Part shown: one piece after another, positions 16,428 to 25,231 of the stretch
Numbering within the stretch: position 1 is the stretch's first letter
Layout of the letters: each line of letters starts with the position of its first letter
Source of the DNA: VRUE01 sp963812335
GTDB lineage: Bacteria > Actinomycetota > Thermoleophilia > Solirubrobacterales > 70-9
DNA: 64,000 nt
Reading direction: 5' to 3'
Assembly: GCA_963812335.1 (NCBI GenBank)
Contig: CAWEUU010000004.1
Location: 558,001-622,000 of the forward strand
Program-made: the position numbers and the translations under genes
Notes under the pieces: model-generated
Told to the model about the DNA's origin: nothing
Seen by the model: the letters and a program-made list of their open reading frames with translations, nothing else
Databases searched by the model: none

Positions 16428-17624
16428 TTACCAGGCGAACCTGCCTTTCTGGCTGAGGCGCGCTTGCATGTGAATGCTCTGAAGCACTCCCAACGCGAGC
16501 AGCGTCGCCAGCACGGAGGATCCTCCGTAGCTGAGCAACGGCAAGGGAATCCCGGTGATCGGCATGATCCCGAGGTTCATTCCCACGTTGACGAAGACCT
16601 GAAACAGCAGCATGGCGGCAATGCCGCCTGCCACAAGGGTCCCGTACGAGTTCTTCGAGAGAGTCACGATCCGCAGCGCCCGCCAGATCAGCAGGGCGTA
16701 TAGGGATAGGACGAACGCGGCCCCGATGAATCCATAGCGCTCACCGATCACCGCAAAGATGAAGTCGGTGTGCCGCTCGGGGACAAACTCGAGCCGCGTC
16801 TGGGTGGCCCGATCGCCACGGCCGGTCACCTGACCGGAGCCGATCGCGATCTTGGCCTGGTTCTGCTGATAGCCCGCGTCACTCGGATCCCCGCTGGGAT
16901 CGGCGAAGGAGGTCAGCCTTTGTTGCTGGTACTCCTTCAGGATCGGTGTCCCAACTGCGGGAGCAACCACGAGGACAACTGCGATGAGTGCGACGAGAGC
17001 CGCGCCGATCGTCGCGAAGTGCGTCCAGCGGACGCCCCCCACGTACATCACGGCGAGGGTGATTGCCACGTACACCAGTGAGGTGCCGAGGTCCGGCTGC
17101 AGAAAGACGAGCGCAGCCGGAGCGAGGCCGAGGCAGAGGTAGCGCACCGTGCGCTGCCGTGCCGAGCCCCGCCGGGCGCCATCGATGACAAAGCCGGCAA
17201 GCGCCAAAACGAGCAGGAGCTTGCCCAGCTCCGACGGCTGGAAGCTGAAGAAGGGAAGTTCGAAGGCGCGCCGCGATCCGCGCGCGGCGAAGCCGAAGAC
17301 GAAGACGAGCGAGACGCTGACGCAGAGGAAGGTGTAGATGCCGACGCGCAGCTCGCGGAAGCGCGAGTAGTCGATGCGGGCGAGCGCGTACATCCCAATC
17401 AGGCCGAGCAGGCCGTAGACCGCCTGCCGGTCGGCGAAATAGCCGGGGTTGCCGGGCACGTCGCGCAGGGTCGACTCGGCGAGCACGAAGACACTGGTCG
17501 CGACGAGGGCGACCGAGCCGATGAAGAGCGAGCTGTCCATGTAGGGCAGGCCGAGGCGCTCGGCGATGCCGGGGCGGGCGGCGAAGGCCTCGGGGCGGGC
17601 GCGTCGGGTGCGGGTCGCATACAT
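16428..17624 (-). CDS. rodA: RodA-type SEDS peptidoglycan polymerase
   Basis: RodA polymerises lipid II glycan strands during cell elongation together with PBP2. The 398-residue protein has about ten membrane helices and the SEDS signatures FSFQPSELGKLLLVLALAGF, FVPERHTDFIFAVIGERYGF and the late GIPLPLLSYGGSSVLATL. It lies right after mrdA with 3 bases between, in the mreBCD-mrdA-rodA elongation cluster. FtsW is the main alternative, but the neighbours favour RodA. Confidence 0.94.
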   Translation of the reverse strand: MYATRTRRARPEAFAARPGIAERLGLPYMDSSLFIGSVALVATSVFVLAESTLRDVPGNPGYFADRQAVYGLLGLIGMYALARIDYSRFRELRVGIYTFLCVSVSLVFVFGFAARGSRRAFELPFFSFQPSELGKLLLVLALAGFVIDGARRGSARQRTVRYLCLGLAPAALVFLQPDLGTSLVYVAITLAVMYVGGVRWTHFATIGAALVALIAVVLVVAPAVGTPILKEYQQQRLTSFADPSGDPSDAGYQQNQAKIAIGSGQVTGRGDRATQTRLEFVPERHTDFIFAVIGERYGFIGAAFVLSLYALLIWRALRIVTLSKNSYGTLVAGGIAAMLLFQVFVNVGMNLGIMPITGIPLPLLSYGGSSVLATLLALGVLQSIHMQARLSQKGRFAW

Positions 17625-17627
17625 GCT

Positions 17628-19496
17628 CTATTCCACCGCCCCGCCGGTCGCTTCGACCGACTTCGCTTCCTTGCCGAAGTACTGGGAGAGGATCTTCAAT
17701 GCGGCAGGAGCGGCGGTTTCGGAGCCGAAGCCGCCCTCCTCGAAGGTCACGGCGACGACAATCTCTGGATCGGGATACGGGGCCAGGACCACATACCATG
17801 ACTGATCGGCGTACGGGGGGCGCTCAGCCGTGCCGGTCTTGCCCGCCACGGGCACCGGGAAGCCGCCGAAGATCCCGTATGACGTGCCGCCCTGCGACTG
17901 CGCGGCGCCGTGCAGGCCGGCGAGGATCGTCTCGCGCCATTCCGGGTCGATCTTGACCGAGCGCTCCGGCCGCGGCTCGAATTCGCGCAGCACCCGCCCG
18001 GCGGCGTCGTCGACCTGCATTCCGACGTGCGGGCGCGGCACAGTGCCGCCATTGGCGATCGTCGCGTAGGCGACCGCCATCTGCAGCGGGTCGGCCTGCA
18101 GGTCGCCCTGGCCGACCGCGAGGTTGACGTTGTCGCCCGCCGACCACGGCCGGTCGGTCAGGTCTTCGGCGTAGAGCTGGTTGCGCCAAGCCGGCGTCGG
18201 CAGCAGCCCTTCCTGCTCGCCCGGTAGGTCGATGCCGCTCTCGCGCCCGATGCCGAGCTTGTGCGCCCAGCGCTGCAGCGCCGGGCTGCCGTTCATGCGA
18301 TCGCCAAGCGTGTAGTAGAAGACATCGGAGGAAACGGTGAGCGCGGTCTGCAGCGAGATCGAGCCGTAGGCGGCGCCGCCGGCATTTTCGAAGTCGATCC
18401 CGCCGAGCTGGAAGAGCCCGTCGTCGTTGATCGATTCGCTCGTCGTCAGGTTGCCGCTGGCGAGGGCGGCAACCGAGGTGATCGCCTTGAAGGTCGAGCC
18501 GGTTGGGTAGGCGCCGGCGATCGCGCGGTTGGTCAACGGCGAGAGCACCGGGTCGCGGTAGAGCTCGTTGACCTGGCGCTGGCTGATCGGCGGGGTGAGT
18601 TCGTCGGGGTCGAAGGTCGGATTGGAGCCCATCGCCAGCACGGCGCCGCTGCGCACGTCCATCGCCACGTAGGCGCCCTTCAGGCCCTGGCTCTGCAGCG
18701 CCGCTTCGCCGGCTTCCTGCAGCTTGCCGTCGATCGTCAGGCGCAGGTCGTTGCCGGGCGCCGGTTCGACCGCCTCGACCTGCCCCCCGGGGGTCGGGCG
18801 GCCGAGCGCGTCGACCTGGATCCGCTTCTCTCCTGCGCGGCCGCGGAGGACCTTGTCGTACTCGTACTCGACCCCGTCCTTGCCGACGCTGTCGCCCGGC
18901 TCGAGGCCCTTGTAGCGGGCTTCCTTCAGCTCTTCGCCGTCGACCTCGCCGACGTTGCCGAAGAGGTGGGCGGCGAGCGTCCCATGCGGGTAGGAGCGGA
19001 CGAAGACCCGCTGCACGGCGACGCCGGGGAAGCGGTCCTGATTCTCCTCCAGGTAGTAGACGAGGTAGTCGCCGACGTCGCGGCGCAGCGTCACCGGCGC
19101 CCCCGGGGCGAGCTTGGCTTCCTCGCGAATCGCCCGCCGGACGCGGCGCAGCGAGCTGTGGGTGAGCTCGGCGAGCTGCGCCAACTCGGCCCGCCGCGCG
19201 CGCGGGTCGGCCGGCAGTTTGGCCGGGTTGACCTGGAGTGCGAGGCTGGTGCGGTTGGAGACCAGCACCTTGCCGTTGCGGTCGAGGATCTCGCCGCGCG
19301 GGGCGGTGACGTGGAACTCGCGGGTGCGGTTGTTGCGCGCTTCCGCCAAGTGCTCGTCGCCGTTGATGATCTCGAGGAACCAGAGGCGGAAGAAGAGCAC
19401 CGCGAACAGGGCCAGTGCGACGCCGCCGAAGACGGCGATGCGCAGGGCGAGCTGGTTGCCGCCCTGTGGATCGAGCTCTCCGGATCGCCGGTACAT
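17628..19496 (-). CDS. mrdA: Penicillin-binding protein 2 (elongasome transpeptidase)
   Basis: PBP2 crosslinks peptidoglycan in the elongation complex. The 622-residue protein has one N-terminal membrane anchor (about 21-42), the PBP dimer domain (about 60-240) and the transpeptidase domain. The active-site serine is in YPTGSTFKAITS near 332, a second motif SSD follows, and KTGTAERPP lies near 551. It is placed between mreD and rodA on the same strand, with 6 and 3 bases of spacing. Confidence 0.96.
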   Translation of the reverse strand: MYRRSGELDPQGGNQLALRIAVFGGVALALFAVLFFRLWFLEIINGDEHLAEARNNRTREFHVTAPRGEILDRNGKVLVSNRTSLALQVNPAKLPADPRARRAELAQLAELTHSSLRRVRRAIREEAKLAPGAPVTLRRDVGDYLVYYLEENQDRFPGVAVQRVFVRSYPHGTLAAHLFGNVGEVDGEELKEARYKGLEPGDSVGKDGVEYEYDKVLRGRAGEKRIQVDALGRPTPGGQVEAVEPAPGNDLRLTIDGKLQEAGEAALQSQGLKGAYVAMDVRSGAVLAMGSNPTFDPDELTPPISQRQVNELYRDPVLSPLTNRAIAGAYPTGSTFKAITSVAALASGNLTTSESINDDGLFQLGGIDFENAGGAAYGSISLQTALTVSSDVFYYTLGDRMNGSPALQRWAHKLGIGRESGIDLPGEQEGLLPTPAWRNQLYAEDLTDRPWSAGDNVNLAVGQGDLQADPLQMAVAYATIANGGTVPRPHVGMQVDDAAGRVLREFEPRPERSVKIDPEWRETILAGLHGAAQSQGGTSYGIFGGFPVPVAGKTGTAERPPYADQSWYVVLAPYPDPEIVVAVTFEEGGFGSETAAPAALKILSQYFGKEAKSVEATGGAVE

Positions 19497-19502
19497 CGAT
19501 CT

Positions 19503-20051
19503 CTAGGTTCCCAGCACGGTCGGTTGGCGGCGGCGGGCCACCCTCGACTCTTCGACCAGCGCCGGGCGCAGCAGCCTGCGCATGCCGAAGTAGACCGGCC
19601 AGGCGAGGAAGAAGGCGAAGATGCTCTTCAGCAGCATGTCGCGCACGACCAGGGCGCTGACCGGGGCGTCGACGCCGAGCGTCAACGCCACGACGGCGAA
19701 GCCGATCTCGGCGAGCAGGGTCAGCCCCATGCAGAGCAGCGGCGGCAGCAGCGCGCTCTGCACCTCGAAGCGCTCGCGGAAGAGGCCGGCGAGGTAGCCG
19801 ACGCCGAGCAGGACCAGCGAGGAGCCTCCGAGCGGCGCTATCAGCAGGCAGTCGACGAAGAAGCCGAGCGAGAAGCCGGCGACGGCGCCGGTCATGCTGC
19901 CGCCGAGCAGGCCGAGCGATACGACGACGAGCGGCAGGATGTCGGCGCTGGTGTGGAGGAACTCGACCCGCGAGAAAAAGGAGAGCTGCAGCAGAACGGC
20001 GAGCAGCACGATCGCGGCGAGGCGGGCGAAGATCTTCGGCGTGACGATCAT
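19503..20051 (-). CDS. mreD: Rod-shape protein MreD
   Basis: MreD is a small membrane partner of MreC in the elongation machinery. The 182-residue protein has about five hydrophobic helices and the loosely conserved FFSRVEFLHTSADILPLVVV and FSLGFFVDCLLIAPLGGSSL segments of the family. MreD proteins are poorly conserved, so the call leans on helix pattern and on position between mreC and mrdA. Confidence 0.9.
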   Translation of the reverse strand: MIVTPKIFARLAAIVLLAVLLQLSFFSRVEFLHTSADILPLVVVSLGLLGGSMTGAVAGFSLGFFVDCLLIAPLGGSSLVLLGVGYLAGLFRERFEVQSALLPPLLCMGLTLLAEIGFAVVALTLGVDAPVSALVVRDMLLKSIFAFFLAWPVYFGMRRLLRPALVEESRVARRRQPTVLGT

Positions 20052-20115
20052 GACAATGCCTCTCGCTTCGCTCCTGACGCGAAAAACCAGAGATGCACGC
20101 TTGGTCGCTCCGCGC

Positions 20116-20967
20116 TCACGAGCGCGAGCCCCCGGTCAGCACCTGGACCAGGTCGAGGTCAGCGATGTCGGCGTAGGGCCGCAGGTGGACCTGCTGGCTC
20201 GCCTCCTGCTCGACGATCGGGGCGCTCGTCACCTCCCCGATCGGCAGCCCCGGCGGGAAGAGCGAGGCGAGCCCCTGGGCGCGCCAACCGGCGGTGACGA
20301 CGGCCTGGCCGCGGTGCAAGTCCTTGCTCGAGTCGATGAAGTCGAGCACCAAGTCCTCCGGGTCGCCCAGTTCCGGCCTGAGCACGCCCTGCACGCCGAC
20401 CGGGACGACCTTGGCCGAGACGGCGCTGGTGTGGTCGGTGATCAGGGTCACCTGAGCCGAGCCACCCTGGGCGGAGGCGATCAGGCCGACGAGGCCGTCG
20501 CCGCTGATCACCGGATCGTCGACGCGGACCCCGTCGCCGCGGCCGATGTCGATCGTCACGGTCGAGTGCCAGACGGTCGGCGAGCGGGCGATCACCCGTG
20601 CCGTGACCGGATCGTAGGCCGATTCGGCCAGCGCCGGGCCGCGGTTGAGCTCCACCAACTTGCGCAGTTCGGCGTTCTCCTGCAACGCCTCCTGGCCGGC
20701 GACGGCTTTGCGACGGGCGACGATCAGCTCGTCTTCGAGCCGGCTGTTCTCACCGCGCGCTTCGAAGGTCTTGTCGAACCAGCCGGCGAGGTCGCGCGCG
20801 GGCTTCAGCGCCCGGTCGGCGACGTTCTGCAGCGGACTGAAGATCGTGCTCACGCCGCGCTGCAACCCACCTGAGCTCTGCCCGTAGGTGATCGTCAGCA
20901 ACAGGAAGGAGCCGATGACGAGGAGGGTTAGGACCGCTCTACGGCGGCGTACTTGCTTGCGGTACAC
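20116..20967 (-). CDS. mreC: Rod-shape protein MreC
   Basis: MreC lies on the outer face of the membrane and scaffolds PBP2 and RodA. The 283-residue protein has an N-terminal anchor (about 11-28), a coiled coil (about 65-105, EARGENSRLEDELIVARRKA) and the beta-barrel domain with ARVIARSPTVWHSTVTIDIG and the signature DDPVISGDGLVGLIASAQGG. Its gap to mreD is 64 bases and to mreB 38 bases. Confidence 0.95.
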   Translation of the reverse strand: MYRKQVRRRRAVLTLLVIGSFLLLTITYGQSSGGLQRGVSTIFSPLQNVADRALKPARDLAGWFDKTFEARGENSRLEDELIVARRKAVAGQEALQENAELRKLVELNRGPALAESAYDPVTARVIARSPTVWHSTVTIDIGRGDGVRVDDPVISGDGLVGLIASAQGGSAQVTLITDHTSAVSAKVVPVGVQGVLRPELGDPEDLVLDFIDSSKDLHRGQAVVTAGWRAQGLASLFPPGLPIGEVTSAPIVEQEASQQVHLRPYADIADLDLVQVLTGGSRS

Positions 20968-21005
20968 GGCGAAGGCCTAAGTTTTGCGCATTGGATAAAC
21001 GACGG

Positions 21006-22055
21006 CTAAGCAACGCGCGTCATTCCGGAGTTCATCTTGCTGGCGCGGTGGATCGTCTCGAACTCCTCCAGCGAGATGCCGGAGCCGACGGCCACGCACG
21101 TCAAAGGCGACTCTGCCAGCTGACAGGGCATCTGGCACTCGTCGCGGAGGCGTTGTTCGAGTCCTTGCAGCAGCGCGCCTCCACCCGCAAGGGTAATGCC
21201 TCGGTCCATTATGTCCCCGGCGAGCTCGGGTGGGGTGCGGTCAAGCGTGTCCTTGACCGCATCGACGATGTGCCCGACCGGCTCCTCCAGAGCCTCGCGG
21301 ACCTCGGCCGAGCCGAGCGTGACCGTCTTCGGCAGGCCGGAGACCAGGTCGCGGCCGCGGATCTCGACCTCGACCTCCTCGGGCAGCGGCGAGGCGGAGC
21401 CGGCCTCGAGCTTGACCTCCTCAGCGGTCTGCGTGCCGATCGCCAGTTTGTAGTCGGCTTTGCAGTGGTGGACGATCGCCTCGTCGAGCTCGTCGCCGCC
21501 GACGCGGATCGACTGCGAGACGACGATTCCGCCGAGCGAGATCACCGCGACCTCGGTCGTGCCGCCGCCGACGTCGACGATCAGCGAGCCGGTCGGCTCG
21601 GCGACCGGCAGGCCGGCACCGATCGCCGCTGCCATCGGCTCCTCGATCAGGTAGGCCTTGCGAGCACCGGCCGAGAGGCAGGCCTCCTCGACCGCGCGCT
21701 TCTCGACTCCGGTGACGCCGGAGGGCACGCAGACGACCACGCGCGGGTGGGCGAAGCGGTTGGAGTGAACCTGTTTGATGAAGTGACGCAGCATCTGTTC
21801 GGTCACGTCGAAGTCGGCGATCACGCCGTCCTTGAGCGGCCGAATCGCGGTGATCGTCCCCGGCGTGCGGCCGAGCATGCGCTTCGCTTCGACCCCGACG
21901 GCATGGACCTGGCCGTTGCGCGAGTCGATCGCGACAACCGAAGGCTCGGAGAGCACGATGCCGCGACCGCGCACATAGACGAGCGTGTTCGCTGTGCCGA
22001 GGTCGACCGCCATGTCGCGGCCGCCGAGTCCGGTCAGGCGGCTGAGTATGCCCAT
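21006..22055 (-). CDS. mreB: Actin-like cell-shape protein MreB
   Basis: MreB polymerises under the membrane and steers wall synthesis. The 349-residue protein has the actin ATPase motifs: phosphate 1 MAVDLGTANTLVYVRGRGIV, phosphate 2 LIVDVGGGTTEVAVISLGGI, and the adenosine motif GITLAGGGALLQGLEQRLRD. Length fits MreB. It heads the minus-strand elongation cluster, so a main promoter for the whole block probably lies in the 65 bases before it. Confidence 0.97.
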   Translation of the reverse strand: MGILSRLTGLGGRDMAVDLGTANTLVYVRGRGIVLSEPSVVAIDSRNGQVHAVGVEAKRMLGRTPGTITAIRPLKDGVIADFDVTEQMLRHFIKQVHSNRFAHPRVVVCVPSGVTGVEKRAVEEACLSAGARKAYLIEEPMAAAIGAGLPVAEPTGSLIVDVGGGTTEVAVISLGGIVVSQSIRVGGDELDEAIVHHCKADYKLAIGTQTAEEVKLEAGSASPLPEEVEVEIRGRDLVSGLPKTVTLGSAEVREALEEPVGHIVDAVKDTLDRTPPELAGDIMDRGITLAGGGALLQGLEQRLRDECQMPCQLAESPLTCVAVGSGISLEEFETIHRASKMNSGMTRVA

Positions 22056-22120
22056 ATGTGCAATTTGGGAGAAATGACCGCGCCATCATCCCAGATACGT
22101 CTTGCCTGCTTTAGCCGCGA

Positions 22121-22660
22121 CTATCCCGGCAATTCCGGCACCAGATCGAACAACAGCCCGACCGGCAGCCCGACCACGTTCGAGACGCTCCCCTCCACCT
22201 TCTCCACCAGCGTCGACCCGAGCGTCTGGATCGCGTACCCCCCGGACCTCCCACGCCACTCCCCAAACCGCACGTAGCGCTCCTTCGCGGCCTCGCTCAA
22301 CTCCTGGAATACGACCGTCGTGCGGTCCAGCCCCGACCGCTCCTCCCCGTCGACAAGCACCACCAGCCCACTCATCACCGTGTGGGCGCGCCCCGACATC
22401 CGGTCCAGGTATTCCCGCGCCTCAAGCTCATCCGCGGGCTTCCCGAGCGCCTTCCCGTCCAGGACAACATCCGTGTCGCACGCAACGACTATTCGCCCGC
22501 CAACAGCGTTTGCCTTGCGCCGCGCGTTCTCGAGCACCTCCAGCTCCGGCTCTCCCCCACTCAACTCCTCGACCCCGGGGACCACGACCTCAAAATCCAC
22601 GCCCAGCTTCTGAAGAATCTCCTTGCGCTGGGGCGATCCCGATGCCAAAACCACGCTCAT
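22121..22660 (-). CDS. maf: Maf-family nucleotide pyrophosphatase
   Basis: Maf proteins hydrolyse modified or canonical NTPs (house-cleaning) and influence septum formation. The 179-residue protein opens MSVVLASGSPQRKEILQKLG, containing the A-S-x-S-x-x-R signature, and carries the catalytic ACDTDVVLDGKALGKP and YLDRMSGRAHTVMSG motifs. It lies just upstream of mreB on the same strand. The specific substrate (dTTP/UTP or m7GTP subtype) cannot be fixed by eye. Confidence 0.93.
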   Translation of the reverse strand: MSVVLASGSPQRKEILQKLGVDFEVVVPGVEELSGGEPELEVLENARRKANAVGGRIVVACDTDVVLDGKALGKPADELEAREYLDRMSGRAHTVMSGLVVLVDGEERSGLDRTTVVFQELSEAAKERYVRFGEWRGRSGGYAIQTLGSTLVEKVEGSVSNVVGLPVGLLFDLVPELPG

Positions 22661-22781
22661 GAGGACGGGGGATGGGTGGGGGCGGAACGTCTTGTACTTT
22701 TTCCGCGGCGAGGCACGCGGACGACCACGAAGTGTCTTCGGAAAAAGTTAAGTGGAGCCCCCACCCATACCCCGTCCTACG
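22661..22781. repeat. Large imperfect palindrome between ndk and maf
   Basis: Outer arms GGACGGGGGATGGGTGGGGGC and GCCCCCACCCATACCCCGTCC are inverted copies with one mismatch. A second inner pair (CTTTTTCCG against CGGAAAAAG) extends the stem across about 118 bases. The sequence differs from the A/B/D family but the architecture is similar: outer G-rich arms, length near 100 bases, position in a gap between genes of one strand. It overlaps the last bases of ndk and could act as a terminator or mRNA-end stabiliser. Confidence 0.7.
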
Positions 22782-23184
22782 AAAGCTCAGGAAACCAAAT
22801 CCCGATCTCGCGCTCGGCCGACTCGTCGGAGTCCGAGCCGTGGACCATGTTGAAGGTGACCTCGAGCGCGTAGTCGCCGCGGATCGAGCCCGGGGCCGCC
22901 TCGACCGGGTTGGTCGCGCCGATCAGCTGGCGTGCCGCCGCCACCGCTTCGGTCCCCTCGAGCACCATCGCGACCAGCGTGCCGCCGGTGATGAACTCGA
23001 CCAGCTCGCCGAAGAAGGGCTTGTCAGTGTGCTCGGCGTAGTGCTCGTTGGCGATCGCTTCGCCGGCGACCATCGTCTTCAGCGCCGCAATCCGCAGGCC
23101 CTTGCGCTCGAAACGGGCTATCACCTCGCCACTGAGGGCGCGCTCGAAGGCATCAGGCTTGACGAGGATCAGGGTCCGGCTCAC
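22777..23184 (-). CDS. ndk: Nucleoside diphosphate kinase
   Basis: Ndk moves the gamma phosphate between nucleoside di- and triphosphates. The 135-residue protein has the catalytic His115 in NMVHGSDSDESAEREI, and the usual opening SRTLILVKPDAFERALSGEV. The start is a GTG at 23184, preceded at good spacing by the ribosome site AAAGGAG. A longer frame to 23367 only re-reads the upstream gene's basic tail. The start lies 32 bases inside the zinc-ribbon gene's 3' end. Confidence 0.96.
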   Translation of the reverse strand: MSRTLILVKPDAFERALSGEVIARFERKGLRIAALKTMVAGEAIANEHYAEHTDKPFFGELVEFITGGTLVAMVLEGTEAVAAARQLIGATNPVEAAPGSIRGDYALEVTFNMVHGSDSDESAEREIGIWFPELS

Positions 23185-23791
23185 GGCTGGGGCTCCTTTG
23201 CGGTTGTCGTTTCGGTTTCTGCGGCTCACGCTGCTCAGGCTGCTCTTTCTGCTCCTTTTGAGCTGCAGGCTGTTTTTTCCGCGGTGCCTTGCGCTCCTCG
23301 CGTGGCTCTTTGCGCCCCTCGGGGCGCCTGCGCCGCGGGCGCTCGCGCTCGGCAATCGCGGTCTCACAGTAGGGACACAGCGCCCACTTCGGGTCGACCG
23401 GCCGCGAGCAACTGGGGCACGGGTGCTTGAGCCGGCGCTGACAGTCCGGACAGCGCAGGAAGTCCTTCTCAGCCGGGAAGCCGCAGCTGGGGCAGGAGTG
23501 CTCGGTCAGCTGGCGCACTCGCAGCTCCGCCGCCTTGATCTCGAGCTCGCGTTCATGCGCGTCCTCGAGAAACTCGGGCGGGCGCACGATCGCGTAAACC
23601 GCGGTGCCCATGTAGGGGATGAAGGAGGCGAGCGTCGCGCAGCCGATCAGGAACGGGTCGGAGATACGCCGCTTGGCGTCGAGGTAGGTGTAGACGATCA
23701 GGGCCAGCCAGACGACGACCAGCATCAGGACGAGCAGGTTGACGACCAGGTTGAGGCCGTTGTTGTCGATGCCGAAGATCGCGGTAACCAT
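23153..23791 (-). CDS. Membrane protein with double zinc ribbon and charged tail
   Basis: This 212-residue protein has two membrane helices (about 15-35 and 45-70), a short helix, then paired Cys motifs CPSC and CPDC (about 99-120) and CPSC and CPYC (about 124-142), which make a double zinc ribbon. The last 65 residues are a highly charged Arg/Lys/Glu/Gln/Pro tail. Function is unknown. Zinc-ribbon membrane proteins of this kind often serve as adaptors. Its 3' end overlaps the ndk start by 32 bases, with the ndk ribosome site inside the coding tail. Confidence 0.8.
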   Translation of the reverse strand: MVTAIFGIDNNGLNLVVNLLVLMLVVVWLALIVYTYLDAKRRISDPFLIGCATLASFIPYMGTAVYAIVRPPEFLEDAHERELEIKAAELRVRQLTEHSCPSCGFPAEKDFLRCPDCQRRLKHPCPSCSRPVDPKWALCPYCETAIAERERPRRRRPEGRKEPREERKAPRKKQPAAQKEQKEQPEQREPQKPKRQPQRSPSREPDPDPRQA

Positions 23792-23868
23792 GACTGGGCG
23801 CCCCGTTGTGGGAGCGCGGTGAGTCTACTTCGCCACCTGTCTCGCTAACCCTGTCATCGCTCGCAAGC

Positions 23869-23991
23869 TCAGAGAAAGAGACTGCCGAAGAGGTAGCCGA
23901 GCCCGAAGAAGGCCAGGATCACGACCGCGACGACGCCCGCAACCAGGGCCATCATCGAGAGCAGTTCGGATCCGGCGCTTTTAGAGCTCAT
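23869..23991 (-). CDS. 40-residue single-helix membrane protein coupled to folC
   Basis: The small frame starts with an ATG that overlaps the folC stop (ATGA at 23988-23991) and encodes MSSKSAGSELLSMMALVAGV followed by a hydrophobic C-terminal half ending YLFGSLFL. This is one membrane helix with a short polar N-terminus. The 4-base overlap indicates translational coupling. The product is too short for family assignment. Confidence 0.6.
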   Translation of the reverse strand: MSSKSAGSELLSMMALVAGVVAVVILAFFGLGYLFGSLFL

Positions 23992-25163
23992 TCCGCCATC
24001 AATCCTAACGCCGCCCTGGCCGGCGCAAGGACATAGTGGGACCCGGCGACGAGTAGCACTCCGCCCTCTTCCGCCGCCAGCTCCCACCCCCGTGCCACCG
24101 CCGCCCCAACCTCCATCATCACCTCGGCCCCCACCCCCGCGTCCCTGCACAACTCGGCGAGCTCTGCCGCCCCAAGAGACCGCCGACGGGCGTCGGCCGT
24201 GGGGAGCTGGGTGCAGACGGCCCGGGAAAGAGCCGGCGCGAGGGCCTCGATCATCGCCTCGGCGTCCTTGTCGGCGAGGATCGCGAGGACGGCGGTGACG
24301 GGACGGGCACCGGCAGCCTCCGGCAGGGTTTCTGCGAGGGCGGCGGCGCCGTCGGGGTTGTGGGCGGCGTCGAGTAGGACGGGTGGGTCGTCGCCCAGCC
24401 GCTCGAGCCGGCCCGGGATCTCCAGCTGCGCCGCCACGGCGGCGACCTTCGGGCGTTCAAGCTCGCGCCCGAGAAACGCCGCCGTTGCCGTTGCCGCAAG
24501 CGCGAAGTTTCGGCGCTGGAAGCGTCCCGCGGCGTGCACATCGATCGCGTCCCCGGGGTCCTCGGGTGCGACGATCAGATCGGCGCCGTGCTCCGCAGCT
24601 GTGCGCTCGGCCAGTGCTGCGACCGCGGGGCTGACCCGCCCCAAGACGAGGGTCGAGTGGTCCCGCAGCACCGCCAACTTCTCCGCCGCGATCTCCTCCT
24701 CGCTCTCGCCCAGCCACTCGGTGTGGTCGCGGCCGACCGAGGTCAGCACGGTCACCTTGGAGGGAATCGTATTGGTCGCGTCGAGCCTCCCCCCCAACCC
24801 GGCCTCGATCGCGGCGGCCCCGACCCGGGCGGCGGCCAGGGCGACGAAGGCGGCGGCGGTCGCCAGCTCGAACTGGGTCACCGCCTCCCCCTGCTCCAAG
24901 CTCCGGTTGACCGTCTCAGCCGCCTCCGCTGCGCGCTCGACCGCGGCGGCGAACCCGGCAAGGGCGATCTCCTCGCCGTGGACCAGCACCCGTTCGGACC
25001 AGCGCGCGGCGTGGGGCGAGACGCAAGCGCCGGAGGGGACGCCGTGCGCTTCGAGCAGCGCCGCCGTCATCCGCGTGACCGAGGACTTGCCGTTGGTGCC
25101 GACGACGTGGATCGAGGCGAAGCGGTGCTGGGGCAGGCCGAGCAGCGTGCTCAGCTTCTGCAT
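23988..25163 (-). CDS. folC: Folylpolyglutamate/dihydrofolate synthase
   Basis: FolC adds glutamate to folates and in many bacteria also makes dihydrofolate. It has the Mur-ligase-like ATP site HVVGTNGKSSVTRMTAALLE, the omega loop, the TSVGRDHTEWLG motif and the C-terminal DAAHNPDGAAALAETLPEAA. The ATG at 25163 is the first standard start, but the conserved family N-terminus EAYLDSLEPIGWKLGLER is encoded in frame just upstream, back to an ATA codon at 25235 that overlaps the valS stop. The real start is therefore probably 25235, with GAGGAG 8 bases before it. The protein is 391 residues from the ATG or 415 from the ATA. Confidence 0.9.
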   Translation of the reverse strand: MQKLSTLLGLPQHRFASIHVVGTNGKSSVTRMTAALLEAHGVPSGACVSPHAARWSERVLVHGEEIALAGFAAAVERAAEAAETVNRSLEQGEAVTQFELATAAAFVALAAARVGAAAIEAGLGGRLDATNTIPSKVTVLTSVGRDHTEWLGESEEEIAAEKLAVLRDHSTLVLGRVSPAVAALAERTAAEHGADLIVAPEDPGDAIDVHAAGRFQRRNFALAATATAAFLGRELERPKVAAVAAQLEIPGRLERLGDDPPVLLDAAHNPDGAAALAETLPEAAGARPVTAVLAILADKDAEAMIEALAPALSRAVCTQLPTADARRRSLGAAELAELCRDAGVGAEVMMEVGAAVARGWELAAEEGGVLLVAGSHYVLAPARAALGLMAE

Positions 25164-25231
25164 CCGCTCCAGGCCCAGCTTCCAGCCGATCGGCTCGAGC
25201 GAGTCGAGATAGGCCTCCGGGTCCCGCGGCT

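Noticed and set aside
14808..16703. Plus-strand frame of 631 codons opposite rng
   Set aside because: Antisense shadow; the minus-strand gene has clear RNase G/E motifs.
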